64,000 nucleotides of DNA from Bacillota bacterium (GTDB taxonomy: Bacteria > Bacillota > Desulfotomaculia > Desulfotomaculales > Desulfallaceae). The translations under genes and the position numbers were made by a program. Location: positions 62,001 through 126,000 of the forward strand of contig JAEXOR010000003.1 of assembly GCA_023439185.1 (NCBI GenBank), given 5' to 3'. Shown here piece by piece: positions 33,598 to 40,951 of the stretch (position 1 is its first letter; the number at the start of each line of letters is the position of its first letter). The notes under the pieces were generated by a model. That model was given only the letters and a program-made list of their open reading frames with translations. It searched no databases and was not told the DNA's origin.

Positions 33598-35154
33598 CTA
33601 TCTTACGTCTCTTATAGTTTTAATACTCACATCTAAGCCAAATGCTTCCAAGCGTCTTTTGGTATATCTGAAAGATACCTTGCTAAAAAACGGAAGATAC
33701 GGCAAGTCCGAATGCCTTTTTGAGATTATGCCAAATACCACTCTTATTGATCTTCTATCAATTATTTGAAAATCATTATTTCCTGAGATTTCGTTAATTC
33801 TTTCATTAGCTAATTCTAAAAAATCTGTATCTGATAACACTAATTCAGCAGATACAGCAGCTTGACTAAAGAGATGGCTCAAAGTTGAGGAGCCGGAATA
33901 TGGCTTAATATGTATTAGTTCCATATTTCGTGATAAGACATCGCATAATTCTATTCTACTTCTTCCTCCGCCATAAGAGATATTTACTGCATCCATCAAT
34001 ATATAATCGTTAGGATGGTTATCTATGAAACTTGTGCTATAAGAATTTTCAGAATTATGCTCATCTGTAAAGTCATCAAAATCAATTGCTGCCACAGTGG
34101 TATGATCATAGTCGCGATTTACCTGTTCAACAAAGTTATTATCAATGCGGTACCATTTGCCGCTGTTAATGCAATAGGCTCTTTCGTCCAGAAATAATTC
34201 GCCATATAAGCAACGATTAGCGCTCCATCTGTGTTTGGTAGTATCATCTACTGAGCTAATTGCGCTGATTTTTTTTGTTTTTAGTTGTTCAATACTAAGT
34301 AGTGGTTCGCGAAAAGACTCTATTACCCTGCGTACGTAGATATCATCTAATAACTCCCTGCCATAATACTTAAAACCGGCTATTTCAGACCAATTAATAA
34401 TCTCTGGAACAGCCATCCAAATATTACCCGAACCTGCATTAATTGCATTAATCGCTTCCGTATTCAGTTGAGTAATAAGTCGAGCATCTCTAACGTCTTG
34501 AATTTGATCAATCCAACCAAAGTTGGTTCTATATGTGGCTAAGCTATATTTCCTATAAGTCATACGAAGAAAATTTACTATATTTGTTATGTCTACTTCT
34601 GCCGATAACGAAAGGATATCGCCACCCGCCAACATGCCTTTTGCATAATCTTCATCGTCAGATACTCCAGTTATAAAACTTACCAAGTCACGATTGATGT
34701 CTAAACCAAAATCGTTTATCCCTGATTTCAAAGGAAGTTGTTCATTACTAAGCTTTTGATTTCCTCCAATATTTGTTTTATTTATTCTCCGTAAACTGTC
34801 AGGTCTAATAGTATTTAGGATTACTTTAAGCCCAAAACGCTCTTCAACAACATTTTCTCTAATCATATTCTTGCCATATCCCATGGTAATAGCAAATTTT
34901 TTTTCTCTATTCCGTGCGATAGGCACATTAACAAGCAAAACGGCTCTCGCATTGGCAGTAAAAATATTGTCTGCATTGATTTGGTCAACAAAAAAGGAAT
35001 TGACCCAATTGGGTATCGAGTTATACGAGTTTTTTATATAGACCGTTCCTATGTTGTCAAGGAGGATGGAACGATTATAGTCTCTAATTATATCGTTGTG
35101 ATCTGTAAATTCATCCTTGAGCATGTAGATAGATAGTTTATTTTTGTTAGGCAT
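33598..35154 (-). CDS. TIGR04141 / DUF6119 family sporadically distributed protein
   Basis: 518 residues matching this family along its whole length: NKLSIYMLKDEF at the start, FALTFGYG-like FAITMGYG, EERFGLKVILNTI, DFGLDINRDLVSFITG, IWMAVPEIINW, LIHIKPYSGSSTLSHLFSQA and LPFFSKVSF. The biochemical role is unknown; members are scattered, usually in accessory regions. I prefer ATG 35154 (MPNKNK) with GAAAGGG about nine bases upstream over ATG 35163. First gene of the cassette. Confidence 0.88.
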   Translation of the reverse strand: MPNKNKLSIYMLKDEFTDHNDIIRDYNRSILLDNIGTVYIKNSYNSIPNWVNSFFVDQINADNIFTANARAVLLVNVPIARNREKKFAITMGYGKNMIRENVVEERFGLKVILNTIRPDSLRRINKTNIGGNQKLSNEQLPLKSGINDFGLDINRDLVSFITGVSDDEDYAKGMLAGGDILSLSAEVDITNIVNFLRMTYRKYSLATYRTNFGWIDQIQDVRDARLITQLNTEAINAINAGSGNIWMAVPEIINWSEIAGFKYYGRELLDDIYVRRVIESFREPLLSIEQLKTKKISAISSVDDTTKHRWSANRCLYGELFLDERAYCINSGKWYRIDNNFVEQVNRDYDHTTVAAIDFDDFTDEHNSENSYSTSFIDNHPNDYILMDAVNISYGGGRSRIELCDVLSRNMELIHIKPYSGSSTLSHLFSQAAVSAELVLSDTDFLELANERINEISGNNDFQIIDRRSIRVVFGIISKRHSDLPYLPFFSKVSFRYTKRRLEAFGLDVSIKTIRDVR

Positions 35155-35233
35155 TCTGCCCATCCCTTTCTATCTATTGACTGCTTTGCTATGGTGCAAA
35201 TCTCTCTTGTTAACATCATCAATTCCTATTTTG

Positions 35234-35276
35234 TATTTACTTAATCATTATTTTTGCATTCAATACGACAGTATTG
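35234..35276 (-). promoter_or_regulatory. Putative promoter and inverted-repeat operator of the defence cassette
   Basis: Minus strand TTGAAT (35263-35258), 18 bases, TAAATA (35239-35234). The inverted repeat CAATAC-gaca-GTATTG (35261-35276) overlaps the -35 box, a plausible repressor site. About 80 bases separate it from the first start codon. Confidence 0.4.
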
Positions 35277-35308
35277 GTCTACAGGTTTATAAATTTACAT
35301 AATTTTAT

Positions 35309-35347
35309 TAATTTCTGCAATAAAGTTGGAATTTCCTGTTTATAAAA
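35309..35347 (+). repeat. Right 39-bp imperfect direct repeat of the accessory island
   Basis: Begins TAATTTCT, ends AATTTCCTGTTTATAAAA; partner of 25839-25877, same orientation, about 9.47 kb apart. It lies about 20 bases from the guaA-type terminator. Confidence 0.65.
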
Positions 35348-35362
35348 AAACATTTAAACAAC

Positions 35363-35390
35363 AAAAAAACAACGGACATAATATCCGTTG
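35363..35390 (-). terminator. Rho-independent terminator beyond the guaA-like fragment
   Basis: Minus-strand CAACGGA-tattatg-TCCGTTG followed by seven T residues. It stands 26 bases past a TAA that ends a guaA-like coding fragment, the position expected for the native guaA terminator. Confidence 0.8.
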
Positions 35391-35415
35391 CCTTTTACTG
35401 AGTATAATTAGTGTC

Positions 35416-35435
35416 TTACTCCCACTCTATAATGG
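35416..35435 (-). other. Putative prophage attachment site: last codons of guaA
   Basis: On the minus strand ATT-ATA-GAG-TGG-GAG-TAA reads IIEWE-stop, the conserved GMP synthase C-terminus (TIEWE-stop in most bacteria), with no guaA body attached. The guaA 3' end is a known integration site for tyrosine-recombinase elements. With prophage genes starting immediately to the right, this is best read as the prophage-chromosome junction distal to guaA; intact guaA should then lie beyond the right edge. The remaining 35164-35599 holds no gene. Confidence 0.55.
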
Positions 35436-35599
35436 ATAGTTGGTTTCTCTTATTTTACATTACTTTTTGACCCTTTTCACCCCTGATAAGCATCCGTTTT
35501 CTATCCTGTGTATCTATTCTATGAAGTTTTTAGAGCCAAAATAGAGCCACGGACAAACCCTGAGGAGCATTATTTTATTGGGTTTTTTTTATTTTGGCC

Positions 35600-35809
35600 T
35601 CATATCTCCGTCCCGTCCGGAAATTGAAATTTATAGATATACTTTGCTCCCAAAGCCTTGGCCATATCAGCCAGCTCTTCCTCGGTGAATGTTCCCCGCT
35701 TAAGTTTCTGATTAAAATTAGACGGCGTCATCCCGATAGCCCTTGCGAGCTTCGCCTGGCTGAACCCCATGTATTCCGCTGCCGTTTTGATCTTTCGTTC
35801 CAGCGACAA
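35600..35809 (-). CDS. Prophage repressor-like small helix-turn-helix protein
   Basis: 69 residues, almost all helix-turn-helix (AAEYMGFSQAKLARAIGMTP, SNFNQKLKRGTFTEEELADM), ending YKFQFPDGTEI. The start is TTG at 35809, five bases after AGGAGGAGGG; the longer ATG frame at 35845 lacks a ribosome-binding site. It is divergent from the early genes and flanked by a repeated 11-mer, so it likely controls the lysogeny decision. Confidence 0.75.
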   Translation of the reverse strand: MSLERKIKTAAEYMGFSQAKLARAIGMTPSNFNQKLKRGTFTEEELADMAKALGAKYIYKFQFPDGTEI

Positions 35810-35829
35810 AGTGTTCCCTCCTCCTGATC

Positions 35830-35956
35830 GTATTAAGCATAGCATAATCGTTCAGATAACGTCAAGCAAACAATGAACACCATTAATAAATACCTTAAAA
35901 ATATTTATTATTTTCTTAATTATTTGCTTGACAGTATTAAGCATTTGCTGTATATT
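35830..35956. promoter_or_regulatory. Divergent lysogeny-switch promoters with repeated 11-mer operator
   Basis: Plus strand TTGACA (35928-35933), 17 bases, TATATT (35951-35956) drives the early genes. Minus strand TTGACG (35865-35860), 18 bases, TATGCT (35841-35836) drives the repressor. GTATTAAGCAT occurs twice in direct orientation, at 35830-35840 over the minus -10 box and at 35934-35944 inside the plus spacer. Confidence 0.65.
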
Positions 35957-36002
35957 ATAACTGTAAGGACGAGATACAACCTCGATAAGAAAGGAGTCTA
36001 AA

Positions 36003-36539
36003 ATGAGCAAATACGATGATATCGAAACCGCCGCCGACCTTGTGGCAGAAGTCGCTATCCATGGATTGAGCATCAAGCAGGAAGACATCAACCGGGCGCA
36101 GGACATCTTCGGGAACTCGACTATTGAAGACCTCGTGACCCTCGCAAACGACATCGGGCGCAAAAACGAGAAAGGCGAGCCCGACCCCAAGGGGACATGG
36201 AGCACCGGCCGCAAGGGCACACAGGATACTTTTTACTTCGTCGCCTTTAACATCTGGAACTGGCGCGACGCCACCGCCTTCTATATCAAGCACACCCACC
36301 CCATGACGGAAGCGAACCGGCAGCTTGCCAAGGAAAACAAGGAACTGACCGCATCGCTCGCTACCGTTATAAATGACCGGAAGGATATCAAGGAACAACT
36401 TGCCACCACAACTGAACGCGCCAAAGAATACGCCTATAAAATTGATGACCTCAACGCCACTATCCAACAAAAGCAGGCCGAGATCATCGACCTCAAAGCA
36501 AAGCTTTACGACGCGATGACGGCGCAAGTTGCAAGCTAA
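36003..36539 (+). CDS. Prophage early protein with C-terminal coiled coil, unknown function
   Basis: 178 residues, no family recognised. The N-terminal part contains LVTLANDIGRKNEKGEPDPK and a WxTGxKG-like segment; residues 105-170 form a heptad-rich coiled coil (RQLAKENKELTASLATVIND). AGAAAGGAG precedes the ATG, and it is the first gene behind the early promoter. Confidence 0.7.
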   Translation: MSKYDDIETAADLVAEVAIHGLSIKQEDINRAQDIFGNSTIEDLVTLANDIGRKNEKGEPDPKGTWSTGRKGTQDTFYFVAFNIWNWRDATAFYIKHTHPMTEANRQLAKENKELTASLATVINDRKDIKEQLATTTERAKEYAYKIDDLNATIQQKQAEIIDLKAKLYDAMTAQVAS

Positions 36540-36592
36540 GATGGAGGATGCCGAGCCGGGCGGCCAATCCCGGCAGAAAGGAGAAGTCAAAA

Positions 36593-36949
36593 ATGACGAG
36601 TTTTGAAGGCAATGAATTTGAGATACGGGTAATTGCAAAAGGCGCTTTCGTTGACAATGGAACCGGAAACGGCAAGTCATATCTGGTAGAAGCAACCACC
36701 ATCCGGTTGAACCACATCGCGCTGAACGCCTGGATATTGTCGGAATGCTTCAATACCCGTGACTGCTACGAAGACGGCGAGGAAGGTGATGCCCAATGGA
36801 AAGCACATAAAGCCGAGTATGAGGAACGCCGTAAAGCTTGGAAAGCGGAGATTCTCGAAACGTTAGAAATCGATTCGGAAGAAGGTGTCAGCATCGCGCA
36901 GTCGCAGTCAGAAGTGTTCACGGTCGTACATATTAGAGAAATCGCTTAA
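36593..36949 (+). CDS. Small prophage early protein, unknown function
   Basis: 118 residues from ATG 36593 (MTSFEGNEFE), which has AGAAAGGAG upstream; an in-frame ATG at 36548 has none. Acidic, with EDGEEGDAQWKAHKAEYEER in the middle. No family recognised. A hairpin-forming GCCGGGCGGCCAATCCCGGC stretch lies between it and the previous gene. Confidence 0.65.
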   Translation: MTSFEGNEFEIRVIAKGAFVDNGTGNGKSYLVEATTIRLNHIALNAWILSECFNTRDCYEDGEEGDAQWKAHKAEYEERRKAWKAEILETLEIDSEEGVSIAQSQSEVFTVVHIREIA

Positions 36950-36962
36950 GGGAGAGATGAAA

Positions 36963-37247
36963 ATGGACAGAGTCCCATGTATTTTCTGGGGAGGTACACA
37001 AAAAGCGGAACTCCCGCCTGCCGAAGTCGTAAAACTTCGCAATAAATATAGAGAAGCAGCCCAGGAAGTCTTAAAAGAAACCGGCGCCGATCATGTACTT
37101 TACTACCGGGACGAGCGCGACGAGCATGACAATATCATAGCAGCCCATTTCTATGTAAAGCCCAGGCCCTATACCGAAGAAGATTTTAATCGCGATGTAG
37201 AACCATATAAACTGGGGCTCGTAGGAGCGGTTCATGCTTTCAGATAA
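36963..37247 (+). CDS. Small prophage early protein, unknown function
   Basis: 94 residues from ATG 36963 (MDRVPCIFWG), GGGAG eight bases upstream. Contains ADHVLYYRDERDEHDNIIAA and an aromatic C-terminus. No family recognised; the frame, ribosome-binding site and position among early genes support it. Confidence 0.6.
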   Translation: MDRVPCIFWGGTQKAELPPAEVVKLRNKYREAAQEVLKETGADHVLYYRDERDEHDNIIAAHFYVKPRPYTEEDFNRDVEPYKLGLVGAVHAFR

Positions 37248-37295
37248 TAGTTAGCCGAGCCGGGCGGCTAATCCTGGCCGGAAAGGATGATGAGA

Positions 37296-37454
37296 ATGAA
37301 AAAGAAGCGGAAGAAAATCTGGGCCTACCTCGACGGCAAAAAGCTGGTGGAAGTCATACAGGCAGCCCTCGATAACAACATGACCGTCACCGACGTAAAA
37401 GAGCTGCTTATCAAGGAGAACCTCGGCCACGAAGTAACTTTCAAGGTCCAATAG
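37296..37454 (+). CDS. 52-residue prophage early protein
   Basis: MKKKRKKIWAYLDGKKLVEV, then a helical stretch ending EVTFKVQ. AAAGGATGATGAG precedes the ATG and the stop overlaps the next ribosome-binding site (TAGAAAGGAG). The lysine-rich start and small size suggest a nucleic-acid or protein-binding role, but nothing specific can be said. Confidence 0.6.
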   Translation: MKKKRKKIWAYLDGKKLVEVIQAALDNNMTVTDVKELLIKENLGHEVTFKVQ

Positions 37455-37468
37455 AAAGGAGAATGCAC

Positions 37469-37729
37469 ATGAAGACCATCACCTTAACCGGCGACCAGGC
37501 GATCCTCCTGACCATCTACATCACGATGACCACCAACTACCGCAAAGACGAAATGGAAGCCTGCCGGAAACTGGGCGAGGAAAAGGACGAGAACGGGATG
37601 TTAAAATTCCCGAAAATGGCGGCCAACGCCGCCTGGTGGGAAAAAACGAATCAGCGGCTGGAGGAAATCCTGGACATCATCGAACATGCTCCACATAGCG
37701 AAGATAAAGTCTTTCCCCTCTTGCCATAA
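37469..37729 (+). CDS. Small prophage early protein, unknown function
   Basis: 86 residues from ATG 37469 (MKTITLTGDQAILLTIYITM), chosen over ATG 37463, which is too close to GGAG. The C-terminus is helical (NAAWWEKTNQRLEEILDIIE). No family recognised. Confidence 0.6.
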   Translation: MKTITLTGDQAILLTIYITMTTNYRKDEMEACRKLGEEKDENGMLKFPKMAANAAWWEKTNQRLEEILDIIEHAPHSEDKVFPLLP

Positions 37730-37825
37730 CCAGGGCCAGGCCAGCGACGTGCAAGCCGTCGCCCCGGAGCAATCCGGGCCGCTCAACCTGGTAATACCCG
37801 GGTAAATAACAAGGAGGTAATGAGT

Positions 37826-38047
37826 ATGCCGGATATCAAATGCGAAATCAAAGAAAACCTGGGCGTTCTGTCAGAGAGCGCCAAAGGATGGACAAAGGAG
37901 CTGAACCTGGTGAGCTGGAACGACCGCGAGCCCAAGTACGACCTGCGGGACTGGAACGAAACCCACGAGAAGATGGGCAAGGGAGTCACCCTCACCAAGG
38001 ATGAACTGCTCAAGTTGCGCGCGATCCTGAACTCTATCGATCTATAA
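37826..38047 (+). CDS. YdbC-like PC4/p15-family ssDNA-binding protein
   Basis: 73 residues matching the bacterial PC4-like YdbC group: GVLSESAKGWTKELNLVSWN, then PKYDLRDWNETHEKMGKGVT and LTKDELLKLRAIL. These proteins bind single-stranded DNA or RNA and may assist phage replication or transcription. AAGGAGGTAATGAGT precedes the ATG at 37826. It is the best recognised of the early genes. Confidence 0.85.
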   Translation: MPDIKCEIKENLGVLSESAKGWTKELNLVSWNDREPKYDLRDWNETHEKMGKGVTLTKDELLKLRAILNSIDL

Positions 38048-38233
38048 CCCCGCCTGACGATGGCCGGAAGGGTACCGGCCGAAACCGATGATCCGGCTCA
38101 CCGCCGGGGAGGTCGCGGGAACCCGCCTCCACAGGGGAAAACATGGAGCCCCTTTCACATATACGTTCTTTGTCAAGTGAATAATTGCCATCAAAAAGCC
38201 CTCCATCTGGCATGGAAAGGGGTGAAATTGCCT

Positions 38234-38425
38234 ATGTATTATCTTTGCAGAGTCACGGCCGCCGGCGAGTATCTGAAGATTGCGCCAAGCCTTGAAAGTG
38301 AAAGCCTGATAGCCGCTGGCACGAAGCTTTCCAAAGAAAATCCCGGGCTGCAGTTTGCCGTAGCAGATGAAAACGGGGCTTTATTATGGCAGGGGAAAGG
38401 CACCCCGGAGGGGTGCCCGTCATAG
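38234..38425 (+). CDS. Small prophage protein, unknown function
   Basis: 63 residues from ATG 38234 (MYYLCRVTAAGEYLKIAPSL) with AAAGGGG eleven bases upstream. Its stop begins a perfect inverted repeat GATTAAGGTG/CACCTTAATC (38425-38450) shared with the 3' end of the convergent gene, probably a convergent transcription stop. The preceding 38048-38233 holds no convincing gene. Confidence 0.55.
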   Translation: MYYLCRVTAAGEYLKIAPSLESESLIAAGTKLSKENPGLQFAVADENGALLWQGKGTPEGCPS

Positions 38426-38444
38426 ATTAAGGTGCTGCAACACC

Positions 38445-38705
38445 TTAATCATCTTCTTCAGCTTCACCGGCACGCAAGCGGTTCCTAAGCCTCGGAACAT
38501 CATTGGGAATACGCACTAAAATATCTGACAGATCACAGTCCAGAGCCTCGCATATGAGGTCCAGGTGTTCGAGGTTCACACGGTCACAGATTTCATGATA
38601 CATCTCATTGATTGTAGTTGGGCGTATTCCCGTCTTGCGCGCAAGATCGGCCTGGGTCCACCGAAGCTCGCCAAGCTTAGTGGACAGTAAAATTCTAATT
38701 GCCAT
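38445..38705 (-). CDS. XRE-family helix-turn-helix regulator
   Basis: 86 residues: LGELRWTQADLARKTGIRPT, INEMYHEICDRVNLEHLDLI and LDCDLSDILVRIP, the YozG-like Cro/CI fold, with an acidic tail. AAGGAG precedes the ATG. It is separated from the late operon by a strong terminator and may be a second prophage regulator. Confidence 0.85.
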   Translation of the reverse strand: MAIRILLSTKLGELRWTQADLARKTGIRPTTINEMYHEICDRVNLEHLDLICEALDCDLSDILVRIPNDVPRLRNRLRAGEAEEDD

Positions 38706-38811
38706 GCGTCTCTGCTCCTTCGGGGGTATTCTAACATCATCGGTTATTTAAAACTGCGATTTGTTAGATTATCACTATTTACGTTATTGGCTTGGCAAGG
38801 AGCAGAAATAG

Positions 38812-38859
38812 AAAAAGACCCCTATTCGAAAGAATTTTCTCTCGGATAGGGGTCTTTTT
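38812..38859. terminator. Strong bidirectional terminator at the end of the late operon
   Basis: AAAAAGACCCCTAT and ATAGGGGTCTTTTT are exact complements with A and T tracts on both sides, located just after the holin gene (minus strand) and upstream of the XRE gene. Confidence 0.9.
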
Positions 38860-38879
38860 CTATGCTTTTTAATATTTTC

Positions 38880-39203
38880 TTAAGAATTGGGAGGCTTTTC
38901 GCCGGAACCTCGGTCACCTGTCTTATGAGATGCCGCATCCATCGCGGCCGCATTCTCACCATTCACGTTATAATATTCATCCAGGATCTCGAACAAAGCT
39001 TCGAGGTCAATTTGCCTGGCCGCGGCCGCTGCGTCGACTTTGGCCTCGGAAAAGATGTACACAATCCCGGGAACCAGGATCAGCGTCAGGCTGGAGATTG
39101 TCTCAATCGTCGAATCTGCGACGCCAAAGACGCCCAAGATGCCGACGATGATGCTGATAATCGCAACCCAAAATTTACGGCTCGTAAGCTTTTCCTCCAT
39201 CAT
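38880..39203 (-). CDS. Putative phage holin
   Basis: 107 residues with two membrane segments (KFWVAIISIIVGILGVFGVA and ISSLTLILVPGIVYIFSEA) and an acidic C-terminal tail, the usual plan of two-TM phage holins. GAAGGAGG precedes the ATG. It follows the endolysin gene by 20 bases in the lysis module. Confidence 0.75.
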   Translation of the reverse strand: MMEEKLTSRKFWVAIISIIVGILGVFGVADSTIETISSLTLILVPGIVYIFSEAKVDAAAAARQIDLEALFEILDEYYNVNGENAAAMDAASHKTGDRGSGEKPPNS

Positions 39204-39223
39204 AGGTTCCTCCTTCAGAATTT

Positions 39224-40225
39224 CTATTGCACTATCAAATCGCCGGCTTTAACCGCCGCCGTGATTGGCCCGGTGGCTGCCGGCGCGATGATTGCCTTGT
39301 CTCCGCTAAGTTCTCTTACCAGGTAGACTGTCTGGTAAACGAAGGATGCCAGCCCTCCGCCCGTGTAGGTCTTGGCCCCATTTCTTACCTTGACCTTAGA
39401 GCCGACCTTTATCGTTGGTGATGGCGCCGACGCAGGAGCCGAGGTCGCCACTTTGACGTCCTTCGCGTCCACCCACCCGTAAACCGTAGAACCCCCACCA
39501 CTGATATTGATAAGGTGGTAAGGGTGCTTTGAACCTTTTGATATGCTGGTGATATTCGCCTTGCCGGGCTTGCAGGAAACCCCGCTGGCGGCGTTCGCGC
39601 TGGTGTAATGTGTTGTCCCGGTGAAGGTCACAACGTCGCCAGCGGAAAGCGTGACGGTGGGGGAAGGTTGCGGCTGTGCGGGCGTTGTGGGTTGTTTTGC
39701 GGGCACCGTGGCGGCTCCTGTCGCCTTTTTTGCATAGTTCGGCAATCCATACCCGCGAATGTACTTGCCGTTCACGGCGATATTTCGGAATCCCACAGCA
39801 TTGCTTATGTTTCCCTCAATTATTTTGATTGTCGTCCCCGTGACCGAAACAACAACTCCGACGTGATCGGGCAAACCTATGTTGTCACTGTTTCCGCTGT
39901 CCTCCCAATCGTAAAAGATCACGTCGCCGGGTTTCGGGGTGTAAGCGTCGTTTTCTTGCCAAGTCCCCAGCTTTTTGTAAAGTTCGATCATCTGTGCGCA
40001 ACCGCATTCTGTCGGCATAATGTCGGTATATCCGGCCTGAATACTTACGGTTGAAACGAAGCAAGCGCACCACGCGTCGGTGTACTTCATGGCATATCCC
40101 CGCGCCAGCGGCTTGTGTGAATTGTAAATGTCGATAATCTTTTTATGGCTCCCGTCATTCTCTTTGCACCCGTTGAAACCCTGCGCAATAGAAACGACGT
40201 TTGACCGTGCTTGTGCTTCCGTCAT
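39224..40225 (-). CDS. Endolysin: CHAP amidase/endopeptidase with SH3-like cell-wall domains
   Basis: 333 residues. CHAP catalytic domain at about 1-160 with Cys in AWCACFVSTVSIQAGY, His in GLPDHVGVVVSV and Asn/Glu in IIEGNISNAVG. A Pro/Ala-Thr linker (about 170-195) is followed by two SH3-like binding segments (VTFTGTTHYTSANAASG.. and KVRNGAKTYTGGGLASFVYQ). No signal peptide, so release needs the neighbouring holin. GGAG precedes the ATG. Confidence 0.88.
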   Translation of the reverse strand: MTEAQARSNVVSIAQGFNGCKENDGSHKKIIDIYNSHKPLARGYAMKYTDAWCACFVSTVSIQAGYTDIMPTECGCAQMIELYKKLGTWQENDAYTPKPGDVIFYDWEDSGNSDNIGLPDHVGVVVSVTGTTIKIIEGNISNAVGFRNIAVNGKYIRGYGLPNYAKKATGAATVPAKQPTTPAQPQPSPTVTLSAGDVVTFTGTTHYTSANAASGVSCKPGKANITSISKGSKHPYHLINISGGGSTVYGWVDAKDVKVATSAPASAPSPTIKVGSKVKVRNGAKTYTGGGLASFVYQTVYLVRELSGDKAIIAPAATGPITAAVKAGDLIVQ

Positions 40226-40245
40226 TTTCTCTTCTCCTTTGCTCT

Positions 40246-40509
40246 CTATTCCTCCGGCTTGATTTCATTGGATTTCATGAGCTTGATCTTGTTTTCTGCC
40301 TTTGCCTTGTTATAATAAAACCCCGTTGCCGTAGCCAATTCTGCTGCGGCAGCGGGGATAAGATAGGTCAAAGGCGTCGTGTCCATCGTTCTCCATACCA
40401 TGACGAGGGTAAAGATAAAGACTACGACGCTGGCAGCGGACACTCCGATAAAAATTTTCTTGGAAAATTCCATTTTAGAGCCCGCTTTGGACCTTCTTTT
40501 TTTCTTCAT
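40246..40509 (-). CDS. Small phage membrane protein of the lysis module
   Basis: 87 residues: basic N-terminus (MKKKRRSKAGSK), one or two TM segments (IFIGVSAASVVVFIFTLVMV and LTYLIPAAAAELATATGFYY). GGAGGG precedes ATG 40509; an upstream ATG at 40518 is too close to it. It may be a second holin or a pinholin partner. Confidence 0.65.
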   Translation of the reverse strand: MKKKRRSKAGSKMEFSKKIFIGVSAASVVVFIFTLVMVWRTMDTTPLTYLIPAAAAELATATGFYYNKAKAENKIKLMKSNEIKPEE

Positions 40510-40527
40510 CACCACCATCCCTCCGCT

Positions 40528-40839
40528 CTATGGCCACAATCTCGACAGACCGGCGCCGGCAGCTACAGCAATTAGCAGTTGAATGATCTGGCCGACGACC
40601 GCCTCCCAGCGTTTGGCTGGCTTGGCCTCAATCCCGCGGAGACGGTGTTCATGGTCGGCGGCCTGGGCTTCGTGTCGGCGTTGAATCTCGGTGAGCACAA
40701 CGATTGCTTCCTCCAGACTCTTGATCTGGCTGTCGTGCTGCTTAAGTCTGGACTTGTCGTTACTCAGGTAATTATCGAGGGCCTTATGCCTTTCGTCGCA
40801 TAGGTCCCTGGTTACAGATGCTGCATTATCCAACGTCAT
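40528..40839 (-). CDS. XhlA-like holin-associated protein
   Basis: 103 residues: a long coiled coil (HKALDNYLSNDKSRLKQHDS onward) followed by one C-terminal TM helix (VVGQIIQLLIAVAAGAGLSRL). This is the plan of XhlA/haemolysin-type lysis proteins of PBSX phages. GGAGGGAGGG upstream. Confidence 0.7.
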   Translation of the reverse strand: MTLDNAASVTRDLCDERHKALDNYLSNDKSRLKQHDSQIKSLEEAIVVLTEIQRRHEAQAADHEHRLRGIEAKPAKRWEAVVGQIIQLLIAVAAGAGLSRLWP

Positions 40840-40912
40840 TCCCTCCCTCCGGTTGCCTTCCCCATTGCAAATATGAGGTTTTAGCTGATAAAAACCACCC
40901 CTTTCCGGGCAT

Positions 40913-40939
40913 AAAAAAACGGGCGCGAACAGCGCCCGT
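40913..40939 (-). terminator. Terminator after the DGR reverse transcriptase gene
   Basis: Minus-strand ACGGGCGC-TGTTC-GCGCCCGT followed by seven T/A-rich bases (TTTTTTTA), 13 bases past the reverse transcriptase stop. It separates the DGR from the lysis genes. Confidence 0.9.
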
Positions 40940-40951
40940 TCCTCATCCTCT

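Noticed and set aside
35500..35600. Integrase gene remnant at the left prophage end
   Set aside because: AT-rich stretch without a usable frame; the integrase is expected right of the window.
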